Below, in pieces: positions 48,243-60,377 of a DNA stretch of 64,000 nt. The stretch's first letter is position 1; each line of letters opens with the position of its first letter. Source of the DNA: Phascolarctos cinereus (Eukaryota; Chordata; Mammalia; Diprotodontia; Phascolarctidae); assembly GCF_002099425.1 (NCBI RefSeq), contig NW_018344008.1, positions 11,338,501 to 11,402,500 on the forward strand, read 5' to 3'. The notes beneath the pieces are model-generated. The model was given only the letters and a program-made list of their open reading frames with translations. It did no database searches and was not told the DNA's origin. The position numbers and the translations under genes were made by a program.

Positions 48243-48391
48243 CATGGGGGCAGCTAGGTGGCGCAGTGGAGAAACCATTGGCCCTGGAATCAGGAGGACC
48301 TGAGTTCAAATTTGACCTCAGACACTTACTAGCTGTGTGAGCCTGGGCAAGTCACTTAACCCCATTGCCTAGCCCCTCTCCAAAAAGAAAG
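48243..48391 (+). repeat. tRNA-derived SINE, short form
   Basis: 11-bp exact duplication AAAAAGTTCAG at 48232-48242 and 48392-48402. Confidence 0.94.
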
Positions 48392-49289
48392 AAAAAGTTC
48401 AGTGTGAGTGTCATCTTTTCTATATTTGAATATTTTGTATTTGTGTATTTTGAATGCTAATACCTATTCTGAAACTAGCCTTGCAGCTTCCAGTTTGGAA
48501 TATAAATTTCAGAGTCAGAGTCTTCAGAGGTAGCAGTGTCTTTCATTACCATAGCAGCTTGTTTCCATCTTACTACTGCTCTATGTTGGTCAGGCAACTC
48601 AGAGATCAAAAAGAAGAAGAAGAAGACGCTTCTGTATTTTTGCACGAAGACTATCTTGGAATAGCTAAGATTTCAGTTTGTCTTGGTCAAAACCTTATTC
48701 CCCAACTCAGATGCACTGAAAACTATTTAATTCTTATTTTACTTTCTCATTTTTAATGTACCAAATCAGAATCATAAAAGTTATAATGATGTTGAATCTT
48801 AAATGCATTCCTGAAATTTTACATCAACCTATTTTTCAAATGACCAGTCCTCCTTCCCCCAATTTTAATCTATCAGAATTCATTATTGCATATATGTCTT
48901 CATATCTACCAGGAGATGGCAATGATGACCCATCATTTTTCCAGCTTAAAGCCATTCTAGAAACAAAGAAGTGGTTCTAAATTCTGTGACATGACAGCTG
49001 AAATTTCCCACTATATTTCATATGACAAGCTAGGAAAATTAGGGCCATAGTTCCCTAGTGGAAAAGACTGTGGAAAAAATGTGCAAGTGAGGAAAAACAG
49101 GAAATGAAGTGATCTATTGTGGGAGTTTCAATGCCCCTTATGTTGCCTATAGTACATAAGAAAATGTTTCACAACAATGAACTTCTGCCACTGTTCACTT
49201 GCTACTTGGAATAAGCCATTTTTAGAAATATGAAAATTATAGAGAGCTCTTAAAATGAAGATGGGGTTACAAGCATCTAGAGTTGTGCA

Positions 49290-49490
49290 CAATAACATCA
49301 CAGAATACAATTGAGCTGAAAAAGACCATAGAAATTATTGAACTCAATTTTTCAATGTTTTAGATGAGGAAATTGAAGCTCAGTGAATATGTGATTTGCT
49401 CAGCATTACATAACTTGCTCTCTATAGGTAGAGGGAGGAGTTAAACCTTGAATTTTGCCCAGTCTAGGTTCTTTTCACTATATTATGCTG
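49290..49490 (-). repeat. MIR-family SINE
   Basis: 'ttttagatgaggaaattgaagctcag', 'gtgatttgctcagcattac', antisense, decayed. Confidence 0.65.
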
Positions 49491-49639
49491 TCTTCATTGC
49501 CTCCCTTTGCTGTCTTTACAATCCTGATTATTTAGGATTTTCCCAGTGTTCTAATTTTCTTCTTCACATTCTCCTCTCTCTCCTTTTATTTTTTTTTTTT
49601 AAAGAGGGTCCCTATTGCAGCAGAGTGGAAAAATCACTT

Positions 49640-49701
49640 TTTTTTTTTTGGTGAGGCAATTGGGGTTAAGTGACTTGCTCAGCGTCACACAGCTAGTAAG
49701 T
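49640..49701 (-). repeat. Truncated SINE, antisense
   Basis: 62-bp copy flanked by exact GAAAAATCACTT at 49628-49639 and 49702-49713. Confidence 0.92.
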
Positions 49702-49744
49702 GAAAAATCACTTCTGAAAACCTTGAAGGCCTGGATTCTAGCTC

Positions 49745-49870
49745 AAGATCAACCAATCAATGAATATTTATTATCTCCTATGTGCTAGTATTGTGTTAGG
49801 CCCCAGGGATATAAGTACAAAGAATGAAGCAAGTCTTATCGGAGGGAGCAACCACAAGAGACCATAAGTA
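49745..49870 (-). repeat. L2 3' end
   Basis: 'caatgaatatttattatctcctatgtgctagtattgtgttaggccccagggatataag'. Confidence 0.7.
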
Positions 49871-50239
49871 CACATACCCCTGTTTATATATGTATATGTG
49901 TATGTATGTAGGTATACATGTATATTTATGCTTCATATATGTAGATCAAACCAACAACTAGTCCAAGAGTAGAGTCTGTGTTGTGTTTTAGAAGCCAGCC
50001 AGTCCAGCCTCAATTCTGGGAATAATCTTCAGGGTCTAACTCATTGATAGCTGAGACAAGGATTCATCTTCTAATGATGCTGCATTTGGACGAAATTGAT
50101 GTAACCATTGCTATGTAGAAACTGTATTAGGTCAGCTCATTCTGCCTAGGGACCAGAGGGGTAAAGAGGAGATCGTACCCTCCTGGGTATTCCTCTTTGG
50201 TTAGTACTCGTCTTCTTGTTATATCTTCAAAGCAAATGC

Positions 50240-50490
50240 TGCTGCTATTCAGTCACTTTAGTCATGTTTGACTCTTTGTAATCCCATTTGGGATATTCCT
50301 GGGAAAGATGCTGGAGTGATTTGCCATTTTACAGCTCATTTTACAGATGAGGAAACTGAGGCAAATGGGGTTAAGTGACTTGTCCAGGGTCATACAGTTA
50401 GTCAGTGTCTGAGGCCAGATTTGAACTCAGGAAGGTGAGTCTGCCTGACTGCAGGTCTAGCATTCTATCCACTGCACCACCTTTGTAAAA
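50240..50490 (-). repeat. tRNA-derived SINE, long form, antisense
   Basis: 'attcagtcactttagtcatgtttgactctttg', 'ctcattttacagatgaggaaactgagg', 'attctatccactgcaccacc'. Confidence 0.9.
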
Positions 50491-50749
50491 GCTAATTTAT
50501 GTTCATGGGTAAAATGCAATTTGGGAGCTATTTGCTAGCAGTTAATAGAAGGGAGAATACCCTAGAATAATGGCTCAAGCTGATAGTATTTGACAACTCC
50601 ATTCCACTGCTGCTCAGGATTTCTCTTAGAACCTCAAGGAGCAGGCATGGTCTCCTTCACCTGGGTAGAGTGAGAAAAGAAAAATCACTACACTTAGAAA
50701 AATTCTAAGTGGTAAAATTATTAATTATAAAATTTTTAAGGTAAGTAGT

Positions 50750-50880
50750 AAAATTGTTAATATCCCCATTTTACAGATGAGTAAATTGAGGCACAGAGAA
50801 GTGAGTGGTGCTGAAAGCTTCACAATTATCAGCACTAGGATGAAAGCCCAAGTCTCCTCCAAATTCAACACTTTGTGGAG
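50750..50880 (-). repeat. MIR-family SINE
   Basis: 'aatatccccattttacagatgagtaaattgaggcacag', decayed to the right. Confidence 0.65.
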
Positions 50881-51094
50881 GAGCAAGAGGGGAGAGGAGG
50901 GTTCGAATGGCCTTCACTACATCCTCTATTGAGGTCGTCTAATGCTAGTCTAGTTAAATTGTTTCAAGTCCTATCACATACTTGTATGAACTATAGAAGA
51001 TCTTATGTTTGGAAGTTTCAGAAAGGCAGATATTATTTTTATCCCAAGGTGGGAAAAAAAAGTTTTACTTATCCAAAGGAAGAATGAGTTGCCT

Positions 51095-51254
51095 TGGGGC
51101 AGCTAGGTGGTGCAGTGGATAGAGCACCGGCCCTGAAGTCAGGAGGACCTGAGTTCAAATCCGGACTCAGACCAAACACTTGACATTTCCTAGCTGTGTG
51201 ACCCTGGGCAAGTCACTTAATCCCAATTGCCTAAAAAAGCAAAAAAAAAAAAAA
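51095..51254 (+). repeat. tRNA-derived SINE, short form
   Basis: 14-bp near-exact duplication AGAATGAGTTGCCT / AGAATGAGCTGCCT at 51081-51094 and 51255-51268. Confidence 0.94.
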
Positions 51255-51796
51255 AGAATGAGCTGCCTCCTGAGATAATGGGTATCTTTGAAAGGTGTCT
51301 GAATGACTGCTCATCAAGGATACTGACAATGGGAATTCTGTTCAGGGAAAGGATTAAACTAAATGCCCAATTTTGAGATTCTAAGAGATTCTGGCTTCAA
51401 AATTCATTTTAAAGTATACATACAAGAGTCACAGAAGGGAATTTTTTCTTTTTCTTAGGCAGAGCAATAATAATAGGGTTTTTGTCAGGAATAAAGTTAA
51501 GCCTAGGGAGGAGGCTTTATTATTTTCCTTTGCTTTTTGCCCTAAATATGATGCATGTAAATGGTGATTTTGTTTCCCTCATTCCCTTTCCCCCTTTCCG
51601 TAGTTCCTCTCATTCTTACTCTACACAAGACTTTCACTCAAAAAGGGAAAATTAGGGTCAATTATTAGAATAATAAATAATTCTTTATCTCTCCGAGGGA
51701 GGTTCTGAACCATCTTGAGACCGAGGAAGGTTTTGTGGGCATTTTTGGAAGCTCTGGTCTTCGGATGGGGGAACCTGTTGATGAACAGGATAGACT

Positions 51797-51925
51797 GAGC
51801 CAGGAGTGGGGAACCTACGGCCTCGAGGCCACATGTGGCCTTCCAGGTCCTTGGGTGTAGCCTTTTGACTGAGTCCAAGTTTTTACAGAACAAATCCTTT
51901 TATTAAGGGGATTTGGTCTGTGAAG
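51797..51925. mobile_element. hAT-type palindromic MITE, one half and the turn
   Basis: Starts CAGGAGTGGGGAACCTACGG, the hAT terminal repeat type (CAGGGGTGGGGAACCTGCGG). It goes through GGCCACATGTGGCC to 'acagaacaaatccttttattaaggggatttggtctgt', which folds back on itself near 51900. The second arm breaks off soon after, so only about 60% of the element remains. It has no coding capacity. Confidence 0.8.
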
Positions 51926-52009
51926 TTTAGCTTGCTGAGCTAATCAGAATTTCTGTCAAGTCTGTATGAGCTCTGTTCAGTTTGATCAGAATGGGAAGAA
52001 ACAAGGAGA

Positions 52010-52155
52010 AAGACAAGGTAAAACCTTGGGCTTGAAGTCAGAACATGTGAATTTGAGTCCCAGCTCTGCCATTGAATAGCTATGTAGCACACCCATGCCA
52101 GAATGGGCAATGTTGGCCTCAGAGTTAGGTCTGGATTCAAGTGCTATTTCTGCCA
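52010..52155 (+). repeat. MIR-family SINE, decayed
   Basis: 'ccttgggcttgaagtcagaacatgtgaatttgagtcccagctctgcc'. Confidence 0.6.
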
Positions 52156-52219
52156 TATACCAGTCATGGGAAAAACATGCTCAGTGTCCCCAGGCCACTC
52201 TCTAAAAGTATAAATTTCA

Positions 52220-52490
52220 CCCCTGGCTTTCTTCAAGTCCACTTCCTATAAGAAGCCTTTCTCAATCCTCCGTCATTATATTTTGATTCTTACTTTATTT
52301 TCCAGTATATAACTATTTTGTGTATGCTTATTTGCATGTTGTCTCCCCCATTAGACTGTAAGCTCCTTGACAGCAGGGACTGTCTTTTGCCTTTCTTTGT
52401 GTCCCCAGTGCTTAGCAGATGCCTTGTACATAGTAGTTGCTTAACAAATGTTTATTGATTGACTGATTGATTAACTGATATGCACTTGTA
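52220..52490 (+). repeat. L2 3' end
   Basis: 'cccattagactgtaagctccttgacagcagggactg', 'cccagtgcttagcagatgccttgtacatagtag', 'acaaatgtttattgattg'. Best-preserved L2 tail in the window. Confidence 0.88.
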
Positions 52491-52579
52491 GAAAGAGCTT
52501 TCCAACCAGGAGTTCACTATACTAATGAAAATGCAGGCCAGGTTGGAAAAACAATTAAGGAAGACACTCACTTGCAACA

Positions 52580-52830
52580 TGAGTATCATAAGATCATCAA
52601 TTTAAAGAGGAAGGGAACAGCAAGGACCATGTCTAAATTCCTTATTTTATAGATGAGAAAACCAAGCCCCAGAAAGAGGTTGTGACTTGCCCAAGGTCAC
52701 ATAGGTAGTAAGTGCAAGAGACAATAAATGCCAGCACAGTAGCTAGAACATGTTGTTTAATAATGTCACTCAATAATTTGCATCCAGGTCTTCTGATGAC
52801 AAAACTAGTGCAGTTTATACTGTAAAGCTT
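52580..52830 (-). repeat. MIR-family SINE
   Basis: 'tttatagatgagaaaaccaagccccagaaagagg', 'acttgcccaaggtcacatagg'. Confidence 0.75.
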
Positions 52831-53044
52831 TGATAATTGCACAGCCTCCTTGACAGGGTTATTCTAAAAAGGCGCTCCCTAACTATAAATTAAAACCATT
52901 ATTATTGGGGACATCACTTTATCTTACCTTTGGGTGTTTGGAACAAACTTTTGTCCCAAGTCCCCATTTTTTCCTCTCTGGTTTCCTTCTTCCTCCTCCA
53001 ACAAAGACAAGTCAATATTAATTACATGAATCCAGCATAAGATG

Positions 53045-53260
53045 AATGACAGGGTGATGAAAAGGAGTCAGTGCTGAATTTAGAGTCAAAGGACCTAGGT
53101 TCAAATGCTATCTCTACTATTTACTAATGGTGACATCCTAGGCAATCACTTAACTTCTCTTTACCTGCGTTTTTTAAATAAGTAGGTTGTTCTAGATGGC
53201 ATCTAAGGTCTTTTCCAGCTCCAAATCTGTGATCATTTGATTCTATGACAGTGGAGAAAT
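53045..53260 (+). repeat. MIR-family SINE
   Basis: 'gctgaatttagagtcaaaggacctaggttcaaatg', 'gatggcatctaaggtcttttccagctcc'. Confidence 0.75.
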
Positions 53261-53364
53261 TACTTAAAATAGAAAGGCAGGGTAAACAGAAATTTGACCC
53301 CCAACTGGTGCCACTGGGAACTGGCCTCATCCTGTTCACCATAGAATTTGTAGAAGAGAAGGGT

Positions 53365-53530
53365 TTATAGAGTCAAAGATTTAGAGTTCAAAAGGACCTT
53401 AGAGGTCTTCTGCTCCAACTCCCTCATTTTACAGATAAAGAAACTGAGGCCCAGAGAGGTTAAGTGGTCACATAGCTAGTACTGGAGATGGTATTCATTA
53501 TTCCATGCCCAGCTCGCTAACCCATACTAT
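53365..53530 (-). repeat. MIR-family SINE
   Basis: 'aaggaccttagaggtcttctgctccaactccctcattttacag', 'ctgaggcccagagaggttaagtgg'. Confidence 0.8.
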
Positions 53531-53629
53531 AAACCATAGTGGGCCAGTCACTAGCGGAAGCCCACGGTGATTCTGATGACTGTTCTCACCATCCAACAAA
53601 AGAGAGTTTGCCTTTTTCTTTTTCTTTAT

Positions 53630-53880
53630 GACTGGAAAATACTCACCTCATTAGTGTCAGCTGTTTCCCAAGCCTCCTTGATTCTAGTGCCTATCTCTGT
53701 TGATTATCTCCAACTTATCCAGTATGTACCTTAGTTATACATAGTTGTTTACATGTTGTCTCTCCCATTAAACTGTAAGTTCCTTGAGAGCCTTTTGTCA
53801 TATGAGTGTGTGTATTCCTAACACTCAGCAGAATACTTGGCATGTATTAGGTGCTTAAATGTTTACAGACTGACATTGTA
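53630..53880 (+). repeat. L2 3' end, decayed
   Basis: 'tctcccattaaactgtaagttccttgagagcc', 'tacttggcatgtattaggtgcttaaatg'. Confidence 0.75.
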
Positions 53881-54824
53881 CCAGGAAATCTCTTCTTCTT
53901 GGGTCTGAAATACTTCAAAGTAGCCTAATTATGTGAATGTGGTAAAATATTAGCCATACAAGTGACCAAAAAATCCCATGTTTTCTTTACTCAGGTGAAG
54001 AATTAACAAAAGGAATAAAAATACAATATATTTAAATTCTGCTGTATGATTGCATGCACAGCTTTTTCCAAACCTAGGAAGTCTTTATTCAATCCAAAGG
54101 CATGTCCCAAACCCAGGAATTAAGAAAGACACAATTCGGTTGTCTAGACCCATCCATCCAATTGGCTACTTCCCCATAAAGCAAGCAAGCAAGTGTTCCT
54201 CTTGGTACTGTTTCATTCACAGAATGGGGGAGGGGAGAGCTATGTTGCTCAAATCACAGGGGCTGGGAGGACATGATACCACCTCTTTTTTGCTTACATT
54301 TCTGTCATTGCCAGAAAATTCTGACTACTTCCTGGCACAGCTTTTTTTTGGCTGTGCTACATAGGATTCCAGTTAGTCCTCCTGACCTTTTCATCACTTG
54401 TTGAATAGTGGGCAATATAATCAAGAGCAGGCCAAAGTATAGAGGGAAAGTCTTCCAGTCCCCCTTCCTCATTGTAGCCCTTAAATCCCCACTTTTCTCA
54501 GGGTCCTATACTGTTCTAATCTCTTAGAACATATTCAATGTCTACATCAATCTACTTAAAACATATTCAATGCATCTCCCATAACTTTTTCCCCAGTAAT
54601 TCTGTTCTACTATGCCCAGCTCTTTGGTTTAATGGGCACGGCTGATTTCAGACACAAGGCCTATGATCATCAGATGGGGCATAGATATTTAACCCTTGCT
54701 ATGGCAGGAAAACACATAACACATATTCTCCTAACATGTATTGTTCAAATCAAACCAAAAGTACCTCCCGTTTTCCAAAGATAGAGGGTTGCAAGTATAG
54801 CCTGGATTCAGCTCCATGACTAAT

Positions 54825-55015
54825 ATAGGGTCCTAGGGCTAAAAGTGACCTCAGACGCCATCTATTTCAACCTCCTCATTTTATAGATGACAAAGCTGAA
54901 GTCCAGGGGATTGAAGTGATTTGCCCAAGATCACATGTTTTGTAAGCATCAGAAGTAGATTTGAACCCAGGTTCTCTGGATCCAGAAGCTATTGCTCTTC
55001 CCCTTGTGCCAATAA
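54825..55015 (-). repeat. MIR-family SINE
   Basis: 'cctcctcattttatagatgacaaagctgaagtcc', 'agatttgaacccaggttctctgg'. Confidence 0.75.
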
Positions 55016-55479
55016 TGTTTCGCTTTACTATGCCTCTCAATTAAGAGGAGCAGGAAATGATAGCTTAGTATATGTCATAACAGCTTGGCCTGGCTTTTTT
55101 GGCTATTGCAGCTATTGTAAACACAGCCTATCCTCTGGCTTGCTCCTTTTTTTAGCCTCACCTGGTGCTGTGCATGTCTTATGGTTTGAAGTATAAAAGA
55201 ATTTGCCTAGGGGTAGGAAAAGGGCAAGAAATGTTTTCCTGAGCTTGAAATGCCCCCTGTGCTTTCCTGATTGTGAAAGGGATGTCATGTTTTATATCCT
55301 TTTAATTCTTGTAATATGTTTTTAAACTTCAAATATTAAAACGACTGTAATTGGATTGTTATGGTTTCTAAGTACTTATTGCATTTTAAACAAGAAAAAA
55401 ACCTTGAACTTGTAGTCTTAGACCATAACATCTTTTCACTGGATGACCATGAAAGATTCTCTGTCTTGGCATCTGGGTC

Positions 55480-55590
55480 AATACACAGGGTTAAGTGACT
55501 TGCCCAAAGTCGTACAGCTAGTAAGGAAAGCCTGGAGTTTTCCTGACTCCAGGCCCAGCACTGCATCCACTGCATCACCTCTCTACCCCA
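55480..55590 (-). repeat. tRNA-derived SINE, partial, antisense
   Basis: 'gggttaagtgacttgcccaaagtcgtacagc', 'tcctgactccaggcccagcactgcatccactgcatcacc'. Confidence 0.75.
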
Positions 55591-55774
55591 GAACATAGTT
55601 TAGACTTCCAGTGAAATCGATTCTGAGAGCTTCCTCAATGACCAGTGTAGTCCTAAGAATGCATAAACACAATTCCCTTCCACACAGCACTACGTTACAT
55701 GTTTTGTGGCACGATATGGCTCTGATGTTAAGTCTTTCAAAAAATTCTCTAGATATTTCAAAATGATGCCTTTT

Positions 55775-55890
55775 CTTTTTCTGAGTAATGAGAACTAAAG
55801 CTCAGGGAGATTAAATTTAGCTAAAGCCCCACAACTTGTGAGTGGCTGAACCAGACCTAGGACTTAGGCCTTTTGATTCCTATTCAACTG
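55775..55890 (-). repeat. MIR-family SINE, decayed
   Basis: 'gagaactaaagctcagggagattaaatttagctaaagcc'. Confidence 0.55.
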
Positions 55891-56999
55891 ATGTGGGAGG
55901 TGAGATGAAAATTCACAAGTTGCTTAGAATTCCAGAGAAAACAAAAATGTGAATGTCTAGTTAAGCAATCACATCAATAATAATCCAAGAAATTCTTTCT
56001 ACCTTGTTTTCTAATTTCTTGTCTCTCAAGGTGCTCAGGATGGTGTACAAATTGTTCATTCAGTGGTTATGGATGCATTAAAATACTCCTTATCTCTTCT
56101 CACAGCACTCGATTTTTCATCTGATGCTACACTCCCTTGGAGCTATTCTTGTTCTTATTGACTTCAAAGGGAGATCATTTCTTTTCTCAGCTCCCTGGGG
56201 TTCAAAGACCAGAAACCAGCTTGTAAACTGAAGGGTCATAGGTGATCTGAGATACCATCAAGACAACTCAACATCTTTTCTTCTGGAAAATGTTAACACT
56301 AATAAAGAAAACTTCAATTGGACTTGGTATACAGGGCGAAAAAACGAACGGACGTGTAGGGAATTCATCGGCCCAGTTAATTAGGGCTATGTAAGTAGGC
56401 ATATTGTATCATTTTGTTTCAAAATGATTAGAAAAACTCAGATTAACAGGTAATTTCTACCCAGATTTCTGTTTTGCAAATAAAGTTTTTCCACATAGTG
56501 GAAATGTTGACAGCTATATCAGGCTATATCAGTTTAATTCAATTTAACTAACAATTATTAAACACCTACTAGCAAGGCTGGATTTGGAATTCATCTACAT
56601 AAAGATGATAACTGAACCCATGGGAATTGATGAGGTCACCAAGAGAGATTGCAGAGAGACAGAACAGAACCCAAGAAAACGATATGACAGCCTCCCACAT
56701 TAATTGGGTAATTGGTTAATGGATTGAAAATGGATGATGGTGAGGCAAAGTATACTGCAAAGGGGTAAAGATATTGGTGGGAAGTAAGCCAAGACAGGGT
56801 AGTTTCATGAAAACCAAGGAAGAAGAGCATATACAAGAGAAAGGAGAATCCACAGTGTTTTAAAAAAACCAAATTGTACTAAGATCAAGAAGGATAAGGA
56901 TTGTCGAAAGATATTTAGCAGTAAAGAGATCATTGTTAACCTTGGACAGAAGAGTTCTTGCCAACTGGTAAGATGAGAAGCGAGATTACATGGGGTTGA

Positions 57000-57168
57000 A
57001 AAGTGAGTGGGAACCACTGTTGGTGGAACTATGAATTGGTCCAGCGATTCTGGAAAGCAATTTGGACTTATGCCTCCAAAGTATCTTGATTATGCATACC
57101 CTATGACCCACCAATCCTGCTATTAGGCCTATACCCCCAGAGAGATTTTGTTCAAAAGAGAAAAAAAG

Positions 57169-57203
<35 letters not shown>

Positions 57204-57755
57204 TACACACACACACACATATATGTATGTATGTATACATACACATACACACACATGCACATATATCATATTTATTTATTTATTTACAGCAGTTCTTTTG
57301 TTATAGCAAAGAACTAGAAAGCCTACACATTGGCTGAACAAATAATGGTATATAAATGTAATGGAATCTGCCATAAGGCATGACAAAAGGGACAGTTTCA
57401 GAGATACTTGAGAAGGCCTATATGAACTAATACAGAATGAAATGAGCAGAATAAGGAGAACAGTTTATACAATAATAATATTGTAAAGAAAAATAACTTT
57501 GAAAGACTTAAGAACTCTGTTCAATGTCATGACTAACTACCATTCCAGAGCATGCTACTGAGAGAGAAGTGATGGACTGAGATGCAGAATAAGACATACA
57601 TTCTCATACACAGCCAATGGGGGACTTTATCTTGCTTAACTACACATATTTGTTACAAGGGTATTCATTTTATTTTTAAATTTGGAGATAGATAGGAAAG
57701 AGAACGGAGCTAGGGATTAAGTTACCCAAAATATATAAGAAAAAAGAAAAGACAG
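57000..57755 (+). repeat. L1 3' fragment with an internal microsatellite
   Basis: ORF2 end ('ccactgttggtggaactatgaattggtcc', 'ttatgcataccctatgacccacc') and 3' UTR. Where other copies have a short A/T piece, this one has (CA)n and (TTTA)n runs (57174-57290). Confidence 0.85.
57174..57290. repeat. (CA)n / (TATG)n / (TTTA)n microsatellite
   Basis: A compound tract inside the L1 copy. Confidence 0.95.
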
Positions 57756-58179
57756 TTATTGAAGCATTTAAAGAAAGAAATGCACAGAAGAGGCCTAAGT
57801 TCAGAAAAATCGGCATGCAAGTGCAAAAGCTTTGAATGTATTATATATTTTTATTTTATATTATTTATTTTACATGTGTTGAATTTATTATATTACATAT
57901 ATTTAAAAGGCAAGTTGTGTGCAATAGAAATGTGCTTTTTCTCATATATTATACATAGGGAGATGACCATTTTATTTGGTGTTCAGTTCAGAATAAAAAA
58001 AATACATGAGTGGGAGGTGAGAAAATTTGAATGTAGATCACTCTTTCTAGGAGTGTGACTGTCAAGGAGAGAAGAGCTGTTGAGTGATAGTCTGAGGTGA
58101 CAGCAAAGTCAAGTTAGCTTGTTTTTTAAGCATAAGGATGATCTGGGGATGTCTGTAGTCATCAGGGAAAGACGCAGTT

Positions 58180-58437
58180 GTTCTGGTGGTCAGTCATTTC
58201 AGTCAAATCCCACTCTTTGTGACCACACTTGGGGTCTTCTTGGCAGAGATACTGGAGGGGCTTTGCCATTTCCTTCTCCAGCTCATTTTACAGATGAGGA
58301 ACTGTGGCAAACAGGATTAAGTGACTTGCCCAGAGTCACATAGCTAGCTAGGAAGTGCCTGAGGTTGAATTTAATTCAAGTCTTCCTGACTCCAGGCCCA
58401 GTGTTCTATCCTCTGCCCCACTTAACTGCCCCAAAGA
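58180..58437 (-). repeat. tRNA-derived SINE, long form, antisense
   Basis: 'tcagtcatttcagtcaaatcccactctttg', 'tccttctccagctcattttacagatgagg', 'tgactccaggcccagtgttctatcc', end CACTTAACTGCCCC. Confidence 0.92.
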
Positions 58438-59112
58438 CCCAGTACACAGGGCAAAACTGAATATGAGAGAGAAGGCAGAGATAGGGGGTGAAGAGAGTGG
58501 GCCATGCCCCTGAATATGTGTATGTGTTGTCTAAATATTTAAACAACTTGGTTCATGGGTGGCATATGTTCAGATACACTTTTGTGGAGGGTAGTCAGAG
58601 AGCTGGGCCTGTACTGTCAAAAAGCATAACTCGGGGAAAGGTGAAGGCAGACATCAGGATCATATAGGCAGTGTTATCTTTTTCCCAGTCTACAAGAGAA
58701 ATATTAGGTTAGAATTATATCTGCCACCTCTCAAATCTAGGGGCACAAATCCAGGTTCAGAAAGAAAGCTATTTCCCTTATTGCTTTCAAGAGGAAAGGG
58801 TAGGCCATAATTTACACTCACTAGCTTAACCTTTTCCATCAAATGTTGGTTATAAAAAAGACCATCATGAATAACAAATAGCAAGTAATCCCCTTTATCC
58901 AAGCAAAACACCAAACCAAAATCAAATAACATAACATTATAATGAAATACAGTAAAAAATGCTGAAGGGTAAATGAGCTCCTCAGCTGAGAGTGGGATCT
59001 TAACCTAGGAGAGTGAGAATGATCTTTAGGGATTTTAGACCTGGAAATCCAGCTGCATTTCCTACATAACTGATTCTCCAGGGTTCCTGTCCATCTTTCA
59101 AAAATTCTCACC

Positions 59113-59275
59113 AGGGGCAGCTAGGTGGTGCAGTGGATAGAGCTCTGGCCTTGAGGTCGGGAGGACATGAGTTCAAATCAGACCTCAGGCACTTGATGTT
59201 TACTAGCTATGTGACCCTGGGCAAGTCGCTTAACCCTAATTGCCTCAAAAAAAAAAAAAGGAAAAAAGAGGGATT
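59113..59275 (+). repeat. tRNA-derived SINE, short form
   Basis: Head AGGGGCAGCTAGGTGGTGC, tail poly-A. Imperfect flanking repeat AAAAATTCTCACC / AAAAATCCTCGCC. Confidence 0.9.
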
Positions 59276-59714
59276 AAAAATCCTCGCCTTACTTTTCTCT
59301 CCATCTGTCTCTATGTTGAGGTCTTCTATTGAAGGATCTCTCCAGTCAGCTCGAGTCTCTTTCATGGTGGAGGTCACTAATAGCAGGGGATTCAGGATGT
59401 TACTTAGCAGTGCCAAATGGTCATAATGTTCAAGCTATGTGGAACATATAGCTTTTGAAATATAGAGAGCTAGAAGAGATCAAAATCATGGGGGATGTTC
59501 CTACATATCAGTACTTTAAATTCCCTGCTACTGGAATCATAATGAGAATGTTTTCACTGAGTATACAGATGATCTTATATCTTAATGCTGTGACTCAGAA
59601 CAGTAAATATAAAAGAAAAATAGCAGGGTAACAACTTTTCTCAATTCTGTTTTTGTTGAAAAAGTTAGAAGTAGATGCTTAATAAATGTTTATTGATTGA
59701 TCAAAGTGAGTTTA

Positions 59715-59915
59715 TATTCATAGTTAAAACTTGCATCATGCTTTACATTCATTTGATGCTTATAAAAGCCCTGTGAAGAAGTTGCAATTACTATCCCATT
59801 TTTTGCAGATGAGGAAAATTAGGTTCACAAATTATGATTTCCTTAAGGTCACACAGCTAAAGGCAGGATTTGAACCCAAGTCCTCATCATTCCATGTCCT
59901 CTTTCTACTACAGCT
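59715..59915 (-). repeat. MIR-family SINE
   Basis: 'gctttacattcatttgatgcttataaaagccctgtgaagaag', 'ttgcagatgaggaaaattaggttcac', 'gtcacacagctaaaggcagg'. Confidence 0.8.
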
Positions 59916-60377
59916 TACTGCTTTCTTTCACACTGTTCATTTACATTATCCTCCCTCCCCCATCATTGGAGTCATCCAACTTCCAGGAGGACACATCTAC
60001 ATTCCTTGTTGACTCCAGTCCTTGTTCTGATAGCACAGTGTTTAGAACTTATAAGTTGACATCATCATTGATGACTACAGCACCCACATTTATGATGTCT
60101 CTAACATTCTGAATCCACAGCTCCTCAACCTCAATTCCAATGACATTCATATTCATTTTAGCCACCCATAGATGTGGCCATATCATAGATTTCAACATCA
60201 CTCATAACTGTTCTACCTCCAATGTCTCAAATTTACCTCTGAAATACAGTTTCTTAGACTTTCTTCTCACATTTCCTTTACTTTTGCTAAATGTCTTTTT
60301 CATCTTCAGCATAAACTCTCCTCCCTAAACCAAAGACACAATCCCCACATATAATCCTAGTTGTTGGTAGCCTGGAT

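Larger units (their letters stand above)
56530..58170 (-). repeat. L2-clade LINE, split by an L1
   Basis: The left part (56530-56995) has 'aaagatgataactgaacccatgggaattgatgaggtcacc', the complement of the L2 reverse transcriptase region. The right part (about 57760-58170) has 'aagaagaggcctaagttcag' and 'agtgatagtctgaggtgacagc', likely the same old element. The L1 lies in between. Confidence 0.6.
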
